Below, one piece after another: positions 1 to 5,413 of a stretch of DNA of 5,413 nucleotides. Location: positions 1 through 5,413 of the forward strand of contig SRXB01000153.1 in NCBI GenBank assembly GCA_009724975.1, given 5' to 3'. The notes beneath the pieces were generated by a model. The model ran no database searches and was not told the DNA's origin. It worked only from the letters and a program-made list of their open reading frames with translations. Numbering within the stretch: position 1 is the first letter of the stretch; the number at the start of each line of letters is the position of its first letter. The stretch comes from a bacterium (lineage in GTDB: Bacteria > Desulfobacterota > Deferrisomatia > Deferrisomatales > BM512). Position numbers and translations under genes: made by a program.

Positions 1-264
1 GCGGGCCGCGAGATAGCCAACGGCTTTAGCGAGCTAAACGACCCCGTCGACCAGATGGAGCGCTTCATGGCCCAGTCCGCCGAGCGCGACAAGGGCGACG
101 ACGAGGCCCACTGGGTAGACGAGGACTACGTGCGCGCCCTCGAATACGGCATGCCCCCCACCGCGGGCGAGGGGATAGGGATAGACCGCGTGGTGATGCT
201 CTTCACCGATTCGGCCAGCATCCGCGACGTCCTTCTCTTCCCCCACATGCGGCCCGAGGCGTAA
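1..264 (+). CDS. lysS: Lysyl-tRNA synthetase, C-terminal part (5' truncated by window edge)
   Basis: This is the last 87 residues of a class II lysyl-tRNA synthetase, the cytoplasmic enzyme that activates lysine with ATP and charges tRNA-Lys. The frame is open from base 1 and ends at a TAA. The segment carries the LysS-type stretch REIANGFSELNDP (visible residues 3-15), then DDEAHWVDEDYVRALEYGMP (33-52), then class II motif 3, GEGIGIDR (56-63), whose arginine R63 contacts ATP. The tail SIRDVLLFPHMRPE (73-86) is characteristic of LysS and ends at the usual C-terminus, so the 3' end is intact. The catalytic motifs 1 and 2 and the anticodon-binding OB fold lie upstream of the window. The gene ends 4 bases before the downstream lol permease and probably shares its transcript. 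Assignment to LysS rather than AspRS or AsnRS rests on the match, from memory, to the E. coli LysS C-terminus. Confidence 0.97.
   Translation, partial: AGREIANGFSELNDPVDQMERFMAQSAERDKGDDEAHWVDEDYVRALEYGMPPTAGEGIGIDRVVMLFTDSASIRDVLLFPHMRPEA
256..259 (+). promoter_or_regulatory. Ribosome binding site for lolC, inside the lysS end
   Basis: GAGG lies 9 bases upstream of the TTG at 269, within the penultimate codons of lysS. It supports the TTG as the start of the permease; no ATG is available until codon 15. The site means that ribosomes finishing lysS pass directly over the lolC initiation region. Confidence 0.55.
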
Positions 265-268
265 AAAG

Positions 269-1495
269 TTGGCCCCTGCGGGGTATGAAAGATTCATCGC
301 GTACCGCTACATGCGGGTGCGCGCCCAGGAGATATTCATAAAGCTCATCACCTGGCTCTCGGTGGGCGGGGTGGCGATAGGGGTGATGGCCCTCATCGTG
401 GTCCTCTCGGTTATGGGAGGCTTTGAAAACGACCTTAGGGGCAAAATACTCGGCGCGAACCCCCACGTTAAGGTCACCGCCCAGGAGGGCGACCTCTTCG
501 GGGCCGAAGAGCTGGCCAAAAAGGCCGCCGCGGTCGAGGGGGTAGCCTCGGCTCGCCCCTACGTGGAGAAAAAGATGATGATCTCCACCAAAAAAAGGGC
601 GCGGGGCATACTGCTCAGGGGGGTCGAGCCCGGGGAGAGCGGCCTGGACGCAATTGATTCGGCGCTGGCCCGGGCCTCCATCGTCCAAAGCGGGGAGGGA
701 GAGCCCCCGGGGATTCTGGTAGGCGACGAGCTGGCCCGCAACATGGGCCTCTTGCGCGGCGACAGGGTAAGGGTTTTCAGCCCGGGCGGCTCGGCAACCG
801 TGGCGGGTTTCGTGCCGCGCTTTCGCGTTTACCGCGTGGCGGGAACCTTCGTGACGGGCATGTACGAATACGACTCGAACTGGGCCGTTATCGACCTTGG
901 CGAAGCGCGGGATTTTCTGCGGATGGGCGAGGGGGTGAGCGGAGTAGACGTTCGCCTGAACGACCCTTCCGAACCCGCAGTGGCGGCGGCGCAGATACGC
1001 GGCCTCGCTGGCGAAAAAAACCTCGTGCGCGACTGGACGCAGATGAACAGCTCCCTTTTCGGCGCCATGAAGCTCGAAAAGATAGCGATGTTCGTCATCC
1101 TCGGCCTCATCATAGTCGTCGCGGCCTTCAACATCGCCTCCACCCTGATCATGGTGGTGATGGACAAGACCCGCGAGATCGGCATTTTGAAGTCGATGGG
1201 GGCCGACAGGAACGGGATACTGAAGATTTTCATGCTCAAGGGCACGATGATAGGAGCCATAGGCACCGCCATAGGGGTGGCGCTGGGGCTGGCTCTGTGT
1301 TTCCTGATAAAGGAGACCAACATCCTCGGCCTGCCGGTGGACGTATTTTACGTAAGCACGGTGCCGGTCGAGATAAAGGCCTCAACCGTCGTGCTTATCG
1401 CTGCAAGCTCGGTTCTCATCTGTCTTCTGGCCACGCTCTACCCCGCGTGGCAGGCGTCGCGCCTCGACCCCGTCGAGACGATACGGTACGAATAG
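269..1495 (+). CDS. lolC: LolC/LolE-family lipoprotein-releasing ABC transporter permease
   Basis: This 408-residue inner-membrane protein is the permease of the Lol transporter, which lifts mature lipoproteins out of the inner membrane and hands them to the periplasmic carrier LolA. It has the MacB/FtsX layout: a short cytoplasmic N-terminus (YERFIAYRYMRVRAQ, 6-20), TM1 about 28-50, a periplasmic domain about 53-268, then TM2 about 272-298, TM3 about 325-347 and TM4 about 371-393. The MDKTREIGILKSMGA stretch (298-312) is the FtsX-family cytoplasmic coupling segment, and the C-terminus LYPAWQASRLDPVETIRYE is classic LolC/E. Residues 176-194 (ATVAGFVPRFRVYRVAGTF) resemble the LolC 'Hook' region that binds LolA. 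The TTG start is chosen because residues 6-14 match the family N-terminus and would be lost at the next ATG (codon 15). The ATPase gene lies one gene downstream. Whether it works as LolC with a distant LolE or as a homodimer (LolF type) cannot be told here. Confidence 0.93.
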   Translation: MAPAGYERFIAYRYMRVRAQEIFIKLITWLSVGGVAIGVMALIVVLSVMGGFENDLRGKILGANPHVKVTAQEGDLFGAEELAKKAAAVEGVASARPYVEKKMMISTKKRARGILLRGVEPGESGLDAIDSALARASIVQSGEGEPPGILVGDELARNMGLLRGDRVRVFSPGGSATVAGFVPRFRVYRVAGTFVTGMYEYDSNWAVIDLGEARDFLRMGEGVSGVDVRLNDPSEPAVAAAQIRGLAGEKNLVRDWTQMNSSLFGAMKLEKIAMFVILGLIIVVAAFNIASTLIMVVMDKTREIGILKSMGADRNGILKIFMLKGTMIGAIGTAIGVALGLALCFLIKETNILGLPVDVFYVSTVPVEIKASTVVLIAASSVLICLLATLYPAWQASRLDPVETIRYE

Positions 1496-1501
1496 GCGAG
1501 C

Positions 1502-1507
1502 AAGGAG
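1502..1507 (+). promoter_or_regulatory. Ribosome binding site for the cNBD gene
   Basis: AAGGAG, a near-perfect Shine-Dalgarno sequence, sits 6 bases before the ATG at 1514 in the 18-base gap after lolC. It is the strongest such site in the window and fixes the start of the small cyclic-nucleotide-binding protein. Confidence 0.75.
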
Positions 1508-1513
1508 TCGAAA

Positions 1514-2182
1514 ATGGCCCTTTTCAGGAAAGACAAAAAAGAGGACGGAACAAAGCGCGCCACGAGCTTCATGGAGGAGATGGGCGCGTCCCTCACCGAC
1601 GAGTGCCGCACCCTCAAGGCCGTCAGCGAGAAATATTCCGACCCTTCGGCCCTTTACCGCCCCGTTTCCCTCGTTCGCCCGCTCTTTCGCATGGAAGAGG
1701 GGCCGCTCTTCAAAAGCAGGGAGGGGGCCGAGGAGGAGCCCTGCGAGGAAGGGGTTGTGGAGGGTCTTTACGCCTTCATCGAGCTGGCTGAAAAGGAAGT
1801 GCGCGAGGCGTTCGCAAATCTCTTCTCGCCTGTAACCGTTTCCGCAGGCTCCACCGTCTTCTCCGAGGATGACGCGGGCGACGCGATTTATTTCGTTTCG
1901 CGCGGCAAACTGGCCGTTTTCATCAAAGAACCCGGAAACGGCCATAGCATCGAGCTTGAAATAGTCGGACCCGGTGATTTTTTCGGCGAGGAGTCGGTCC
2001 TTGGCCACCACAACCGCCCCTATACGGTGAGAGCGGTTGAGGATGCTCTATTGATGAGCGCGCGCGCCGCGAAGATAAAGCCATTCGCCGACAACAACGA
2101 AAAGGTCAAGGCGGTCCTTGAGAGCGTGCGCGAAAGGCGTGTCTCCTGCGCCATAGCCAAGGTGCTGGGGAGAGGCGCTTGA
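1514..2182 (+). CDS. Cyclic-nucleotide-binding-domain protein lying between lolC and lolD
   Basis: This is a 222-residue protein with no signal peptide or membrane segment, so probably cytoplasmic. Residues 1-90 match nothing I recognise: a basic start (FRKDKKEDGTKR), then an acidic, probably flexible stretch around 61-80. Residues about 95-185 form a cNBD beta-roll: PVTVSAGSTVFSEDDAGDAIYFVSRGKLAVFI (106-137) followed by the phosphate-binding cassette GDFFGEESVLGHHNRPYTVRA (154-174). E159 (ribose contact) and R168 (phosphate contact) are both present, nine residues apart as in protein kinase A sites. The residues after R168 are Pro-Tyr instead of the usual small Ser/Ala pair, so ligand choice may differ or binding may be lost. 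Only about 37 residues follow, with no helix-turn-helix, so it is not a Crp/Fnr transcription factor. The AAGGAG-driven ATG start is clear. Its TGA overlaps the lolD TTG start, which implies coupled translation. Function is unknown; a role in controlling or scaffolding the Lol transporter is inference from position. Confidence 0.88.
   Translation: MALFRKDKKEDGTKRATSFMEEMGASLTDECRTLKAVSEKYSDPSALYRPVSLVRPLFRMEEGPLFKSREGAEEEPCEEGVVEGLYAFIELAEKEVREAFANLFSPVTVSAGSTVFSEDDAGDAIYFVSRGKLAVFIKEPGNGHSIELEIVGPGDFFGEESVLGHHNRPYTVRAVEDALLMSARAAKIKPFADNNEKVKAVLESVRERRVSCAIAKVLGRGA
2167..2175 (+). promoter_or_regulatory. Ribosome binding site for lolD, inside the cNBD gene
   Basis: The purine run GGGGAGAGG ends 3 bases before the TTG at 2179; its GGGGAG portion is 6 bases away. 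It lies in the last codons of the cNBD gene and supports initiation at the TTG that overlaps that gene's stop codon. Confidence 0.55.
2179..2182 (+). other. TTGA stop/start overlap: cNBD gene into lolD
   Basis: The four bases TTGA contain the TTG start of lolD (2179-2181) and the TGA stop of the cNBD gene (2180-2182). This arrangement favours re-initiation by the terminating ribosome and would tie LolD output to translation of the cNBD protein. Confidence 0.85.
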
Positions 2183-2868
2183 GCGAAGTGATTCTCTCGG
2201 TTTCGAATCTCAAAAAGTCCTTTCGGCAGGGGTCGGGGGAGCTTCACGTACTCAATGGGATAAACCTTGAGGTGAAAAAGGGCGAGATTCTCTCGGTTAT
2301 AGGCCCCTCCGGCGCGGGCAAGTCTACCCTGCTCCACATACTCGGAACGCTGGACAGGCCCACCTCGGGCTCGATTCTCTTCGGTGGGGAAGACGTATTC
2401 GCGAGGAGGGAGCCGGAGCTTGCGCGCTTTCGCAACTCGCGCATAGGGTTTGTCTTCCAGTTCCACCACCTCATGCCGGAGTTCACGGCGGAGGAGAACG
2501 TTTCCATGCCCGCCCGCATAGCCGGAATGGGGCCGCAAAAGGCCCTTGAGCTGGCGCGGGAGCTTCTGGGCGCGGTGGGACTTTCCCAAAGGCTGGTCCA
2601 CCGTCCACCCGAGCTCTCCGGCGGCGAACAGCAGCGCGTCTCCATTGCGCGGGCCCTTGTGATGAAGCCTTCCCTGGTGCTGGCCGACGAGCCCACCGGA
2701 AACCTCGACCACGCCACCGGCCATGTCGTGCAGGAACTATTGCTGGAAATGAAGCGAAAATACGGAACAACCCTGATCGTGGCGACCCACAACCCCGAGC
2801 TGGCGCGCTCGGCGGACAGGGTTATCACCATAGAAGACGGCCAGGTAACGAAAGAAGAGATAAATTGA
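2179..2868 (+). CDS. lolD: Lipoprotein-releasing system ATP-binding protein LolD
   Basis: This 229-residue ABC ATPase powers lipoprotein release by the LolC/E-type permease on the cytoplasmic face of the inner membrane. All catalytic motifs are intact: Walker A GPSGAGKST (42-50), Q-loop Q94, signature LSGGE (146-150), Walker B LVLADEP (166-172) with catalytic E171, D-loop NLD (175-177) and switch histidine H204. The segment FQFHHLMPEFTAEENV (93-108) is the LolD-type stretch between the Q-loop and the signature, which separates LolD from MacB and FtsE ATPases. Length is normal for the family. The TTG start at 2179 overlaps the upstream TGA in TTGA; the next in-frame methionine is M99, past Walker A, so the TTG is effectively required. 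The end overlaps the bamA start in the same way. The unusual point is separation from its permease gene by the cNBD gene. Confidence 0.96.
   Translation: MSEVILSVSNLKKSFRQGSGELHVLNGINLEVKKGEILSVIGPSGAGKSTLLHILGTLDRPTSGSILFGGEDVFARREPELARFRNSRIGFVFQFHHLMPEFTAEENVSMPARIAGMGPQKALELARELLGAVGLSQRLVHRPPELSGGEQQRVSIARALVMKPSLVLADEPTGNLDHATGHVVQELLLEMKRKYGTTLIVATHNPELARSADRVITIEDGQVTKEEIN
2865..2868 (+). other. TTGA stop/start overlap: lolD into bamA
   Basis: TTGA again joins two genes: TTG start of bamA (2865-2867) and TGA stop of lolD (2866-2868). The upstream sequence around 2851-2860 is purine-rich but is only a weak Shine-Dalgarno match, so bamA initiation probably depends on ribosomes arriving from lolD. 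Confidence 0.85.
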
Positions 2869-5147
2869 AAAGGTTTTTCCAGGCGGCGCTCTGCGCCTTC
2901 ATTGTCATCTCCTCGGCCCTTTGCTTGGCCGCCGAAACGGTTCCCAAAGTCTCCATACAGGGGCTTTTGCGTCTCTCCGAGGCGCCGCTCCTTAAAAACC
3001 TCAAGACCCAGCCGGGCGGCTCCTACGATGAAACCCTCTCAAGGGCCGACATAAAAGCGCTCTATGCGACGGGAAACTTCGAGACGGTGGCCCTTGGCCG
3101 CGAAGAAGACGGCTCGGTGGTCTTCATCGTCAAGGAAAAGCCCGCCATGCGCGACTGGCGCATAGAGGGCGACGATAGGGTTAAAAAAGAGGACCTCGAC
3201 AAGGATTTCACCCTCAAATCCGGCGACGTGCTCTCCTCGGCCCCCGTCGAGGCCGCCGCCGAGGCTATTCGTCGCAAATACCACGAAAAGGGGTATTATC
3301 TGGCGAGCGTCACCGGCAAAATCGAAAAGGTGGACGAGGCACGCAACCGCGCCGACCTCATCTTCGTGGTCCAGAAGGGTGAAAAGGTCCAGCTTGCCGA
3401 GGTGAATCTCGGCGGCGTCGAACCGGCGGACGAAAAAAAGATACGCTCCGGCCTCTCCATGCCCGAACAGGGTTTCTGGTCGTGGGCGACCGGCTCCGCC
3501 AACTTCAACCGCGAGGAGCTTGAGCGGGACATAGGCTGGATATCCAGCTACTACACCGAAAGCGGCCACGCGATGGCCCGCGTGGAGAAGCCGCTCGTCT
3601 CCCTGTCGCCCGACCTCAAATCCATCAAGGTCGACATACCAGTTAATCCCGGGCCGGTCTTCACCTTCGGCAAGGTAACCTTCTCCGGCGATTCCGAGCT
3701 TTCGCTGGAAAAGCTAAAAGAGCTTTCGCAGGCGAGGGAGGGTGAGACCTTCTCCTCCAAAAGCCTGCGCGAGTCGGTCTGGAAGCTTGAGGAGGCCCAC
3801 TACGACCTGGGCTACGCCTACGCCGACGTTCGCCCCATGACCTCGGTGAACCACGAAGAGAAAACGATAGACCTCGATTTTGTCGTGGCGATGGGCGAGA
3901 AGGTGAAAATCGGCCGCATCGACATCCACGGCAACACCATCACCCGCGACCGCGTCATAAGGCGCGAATTCACGCTGGCCGAGGGCGAGTGGTTCAGCGG
4001 CGGCGCAATAAAGAACAGCCAGCGCAAGGTCACCAAGCTAGGGTTTTTCGAATCGGCTGATTTCGACTTCAAAAAGCGCCCCAACGAGCCGGTGGTGGAT
4101 GTGGACGTGTCGATTAAGGAGCAGCCTACCGGCACCATAAGCGCCGGGGGCGGCTACTCAACCACCGACGGCTTTTTCGGCATGGTAAGCATCTCCCAGC
4201 GAAACCTCTTCGGCTACGGTTACCAGCTCTCGCTCAACGGCAATTTCGGCGTCGAGCACGACACCTACACCCTTACCTTCAACAACCCCCGCATCTTCGA
4301 CAGCGATGTTTACGGCGGCATAGACCTTTACAAGAGTTTCCGCGAATACGACGAGTACGACAAAAAATCGCTCGGTTTCACGGTGCGCGGCGGGCTGGCC
4401 CTTGACGACGACTGGTCGGTAAGGGTCGCCTACACCCTCGATTCCACCGACATGTACAACGTCTGCACCCAGGCGGGCTACGACGCCGGAGCCTGCTCGT
4501 CGCTGGCCTCTGTGGTGGCCCAGGAGCAGGAGGGCAAGAGGATAACCGCCTCGGTGAAGCCCTCCATAGCTTACGACACCCGCGACAATCAGTGGGAGGC
4601 GACCAAGGGCGTTAATGTGAAGGCTTCGGTGGAGCTCGCGGGCGGGCCGCTGGGCCACGACTCGGAATATGTGAAGTACGAGGCCGAGGCAAAGAAGTAT
4701 TTCGCCATGCCGCTCGATTCCGTCTTCACCGTCGAGGGCCACGGCGGCCTTTTGAGGGGCATAGAAGGCAAGCCGATACCGATTTACGAGCGCTTCGCCC
4801 TCGGCGGCATGTACAGCGTGCGCGGCTTCGGCTGGCGCGACATCGGCCCAAAAGACGCCGCCACCGGCGAGGTGATAGGCGGCGACAAGTACCTGCAGTT
4901 CAACGCCGAATACCTCTATCCACTGGTGAAGGAGGCCAAACTGAAGATGGTCCTCTTCTTCGACAGCGGCAACGCGTGGGATGTCGGGCAGGATTATTTT
5001 GAGACGCCGATGCGCATCTCCACCGGCATAGGTTTTCGCTGGTTCTCCCCGCTTGGGCCGCTTCGCCTCGAATACGGCCACATACTCGACAAAAAGGATG
5101 GCGAGGACGGCTCGCGGTGGGATTTCAGCATAGGCGGCTTTTTCTAA
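2865..5147 (+). CDS. bamA: Outer membrane protein assembly factor BamA (Omp85 family)
   Basis: This 760-residue protein is the core of the BAM complex, which folds and inserts beta-barrel proteins into the outer membrane. A signal peptide occupies about 1-23 (KR, hydrophobic core, likely cleavage after LAA), followed by five POTRA domains at about 25-92, 94-172, 175-263, 265-345 and 346-419. The fifth begins KIGRIDIHGNTITRDRVIRR, a typical POTRA5 pattern. The barrel runs about 420-760, with the Omp85 signature VRGF at 652-655 (R653) and a C-terminal phenylalanine in WDFSIGGFF. It is slightly shorter than E. coli BamA (810), mainly through a compact loop after VRGF. The mature chain has only two cysteines, C534 and C544, both in a predicted surface loop. 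The TTG start is needed because the next in-frame methionine is M95, which would lose the signal peptide and POTRA1. It is followed 30 bases on by the skp gene, its usual functional partner. Confidence 0.97.
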   Translation: MKRFFQAALCAFIVISSALCLAAETVPKVSIQGLLRLSEAPLLKNLKTQPGGSYDETLSRADIKALYATGNFETVALGREEDGSVVFIVKEKPAMRDWRIEGDDRVKKEDLDKDFTLKSGDVLSSAPVEAAAEAIRRKYHEKGYYLASVTGKIEKVDEARNRADLIFVVQKGEKVQLAEVNLGGVEPADEKKIRSGLSMPEQGFWSWATGSANFNREELERDIGWISSYYTESGHAMARVEKPLVSLSPDLKSIKVDIPVNPGPVFTFGKVTFSGDSELSLEKLKELSQAREGETFSSKSLRESVWKLEEAHYDLGYAYADVRPMTSVNHEEKTIDLDFVVAMGEKVKIGRIDIHGNTITRDRVIRREFTLAEGEWFSGGAIKNSQRKVTKLGFFESADFDFKKRPNEPVVDVDVSIKEQPTGTISAGGGYSTTDGFFGMVSISQRNLFGYGYQLSLNGNFGVEHDTYTLTFNNPRIFDSDVYGGIDLYKSFREYDEYDKKSLGFTVRGGLALDDDWSVRVAYTLDSTDMYNVCTQAGYDAGACSSLASVVAQEQEGKRITASVKPSIAYDTRDNQWEATKGVNVKASVELAGGPLGHDSEYVKYEAEAKKYFAMPLDSVFTVEGHGGLLRGIEGKPIPIYERFALGGMYSVRGFGWRDIGPKDAATGEVIGGDKYLQFNAEYLYPLVKEAKLKMVLFFDSGNAWDVGQDYFETPMRISTGIGFRWFSPLGPLRLEYGHILDKKDGEDGSRWDFSIGGFF

Positions 5148-5166
5148 GAAAAAAACAATACGAAAC

Positions 5167-5170
5167 GGAG
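5167..5170 (+). promoter_or_regulatory. Ribosome binding site for skp/ompH
   Basis: GGAG lies 7 bases before the ATG at 5178, in the A-rich 30-base gap after bamA. It selects this ATG; the in-frame GTG immediately before it (5175) would be slightly close to the site. Confidence 0.6.
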
Positions 5171-5177
5171 ACTTGTG

Positions 5178-5413
5178 ATGAAGAAAATTGCGGTTTTAGC
5201 GGCTCTGGCGATGCTTTTGGGGTGTTTTGCCCTTCCCGTCTTCGCCGCCGAGCAAAAGATAGCGGTCGTCGATCTGGAAAGGTGCCTCACCGGCTCCAAG
5301 AACGGCGCGAAGCTGGGCAAGGAGTTTCGCGCAAAACGCGAGGAGCTTGGCAAGAAACTTGAGGCCAAGGAAGCCGACCTCAAAAAGATGATAGCCGAAT
5401 ACGAAAAGCAGGC
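5178..5413 (+). CDS. skp: OmpH/Skp-family periplasmic chaperone, N-terminal part (3' truncated by window edge)
   Basis: The first 78 residues of an OmpH/Skp-type chaperone are present; the frame is still open at the window end. Skp trimers hold unfolded outer-membrane proteins in the periplasm and deliver them toward BamA. The sequence shows an export signal (MKKIAVLAALAMLLGC, then FALPVFAA), then KIAVVDLERCLTGSKNGAK (27-45), which matches the family's N-terminal core strand and tip of the first helix. From about 46 onward the Lys/Glu-rich pattern (FRAKREELGKKLEAKEADLKK) is the start of the long coiled-coil arm. Signal cleavage is ambiguous: V21-F22-A23 fits signal peptidase I, but L13-L14-G15-C16 also resembles a lipobox. 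The mature region carries a cysteine at C36. The position right after bamA is the standard location and supports the call. The rest of the arm and the C-terminus are outside the window. Confidence 0.9.
   Translation, partial: MKKIAVLAALAMLLGCFALPVFAAEQKIAVVDLERCLTGSKNGAKLGKEFRAKREELGKKLEAKEADLKKMIAEYEKQ

Noticed and set aside
1015..1021. In-phase slippery heptamer A-AAA-AAC in the lol permease gene (codons for E-K-N, residues 249-251)
   Set aside because: It fits the -1 frameshift pattern, and the -1 frame stays open for a long way, but a shift here would remove TM2 to TM4 of an intact, standard-length permease. No clear stimulatory element was seen, and A-AAA-AAC is a weak site in bacteria. 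A chance result of Glu-Lys-Asn coding.
1297..1791. Plus-strand open frame overlapping the end of lolC and the start of the cNBD gene
   Set aside because: Its translation is Arg/Gly/His-rich with no domain, it has no separate ribosome binding site that I can see, and it overlaps two clearly coding frames.
1514..2182. Crp/Fnr-type transcription regulator for the cNBD protein
   Set aside because: Only about 37 residues follow the cNBD and they contain no helix-turn-helix pattern, so it cannot be a standard member of that family.
1382..2724. Minus-strand open frames opposite the cNBD gene and lolD (1382-2011 and 2020-2724)
   Set aside because: Both lie entirely opposite well-supported sense genes, show low-complexity Arg/Gly/His-rich translations and have no family motif.
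2865..2933. Possible lipoprotein signal in BamA because of C20 at the end of the signal peptide
   Set aside because: The residue before the cysteine is leucine (S-A-L-C), which does not fit a lipobox, while LAA followed by ETVP fits ordinary signal peptidase I cleavage expected for BamA.
3434..3440. In-phase slippery heptamer A-AAA-AAG in bamA (residues 190-192)
   Set aside because: This is the most slip-prone bacterial heptamer, but a -1 shift reaches a stop after roughly 30 codons, in the middle of POTRA3, and I see no convincing upstream Shine-Dalgarno stimulator or downstream hairpin. The product would be a non-functional fragment.
4158..5081. Long open frame on the minus strand opposite bamA (about 307 codons)
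   Set aside because: It is an antisense shadow caused by GC-rich third positions of bamA. Its translation lacks any recognisable family features, and the sense strand is an unambiguous BamA barrel.
5139..5153. Inverted repeat TTTTTC-TAA-GAAAAA centred on the bamA stop codon
   Set aside because: The stem has five A-T pairs and one G-C pair with a 3-base loop, too weak for a terminator, and it is followed by A-rich rather than T-rich sequence. More likely chance from a Phe codon run and an A-rich leader before skp.

Overview
The window is a densely packed, single-strand (+) piece of an outer-membrane biogenesis operon from a GC-rich Gram-negative (diderm) bacterium. In order it holds: the 3' end of a lysyl-tRNA synthetase gene (lysS), a LolC/LolE-family lipoprotein-release permease, a small cyclic-nucleotide-binding-domain (cNBD) protein, the LolD ATPase, a full-length BamA, and the 5' end of an OmpH/Skp-type periplasmic chaperone. 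The gaps between genes are 4, 18 and 30 bases, and two junctions overlap by 4 bases. No terminator, obvious promoter, RNA gene, repeat array or mobile element is visible, so all six genes are probably co-transcribed.

The order lysS - lolC - lolD - bamA - ompH resembles what I recall from delta-proteobacterial genomes (Desulfuromonadales/Geobacter-like, Desulfobacterota in current naming). High GC, five-POTRA BamA and frequent ATA isoleucine codons are compatible with that, but the assignment is an inference from memory, not a database match.

The genes form a coherent programme. The LolC/LolD complex extracts lipoproteins from the inner membrane for delivery to the outer membrane. BamA inserts beta-barrel proteins into the outer membrane. 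Skp/OmpH keeps unfolded barrels soluble in the periplasm on their way to BamA. LysS is a housekeeping neighbour whose stop codon lies 4 bases before the lolC start.

The item that does not fit the standard layout is the 222-residue cNBD protein between the permease and ATPase genes of one ABC transporter. It has no DNA-binding or enzymatic domain, keeps the two key ligand-contact residues of the cNBD phosphate-binding cassette, and its stop codon overlaps the lolD start. This makes it a candidate accessory or regulatory partner of the Lol system. Other notable details are three TTG starts (two inside TTGA stop/start overlaps), a lone cysteine pair in a predicted BamA surface loop, a single LolC/E-type permease with no paralogue in view, and a lipobox-like motif in the Skp signal peptide. 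I see no wholly new system beyond these.
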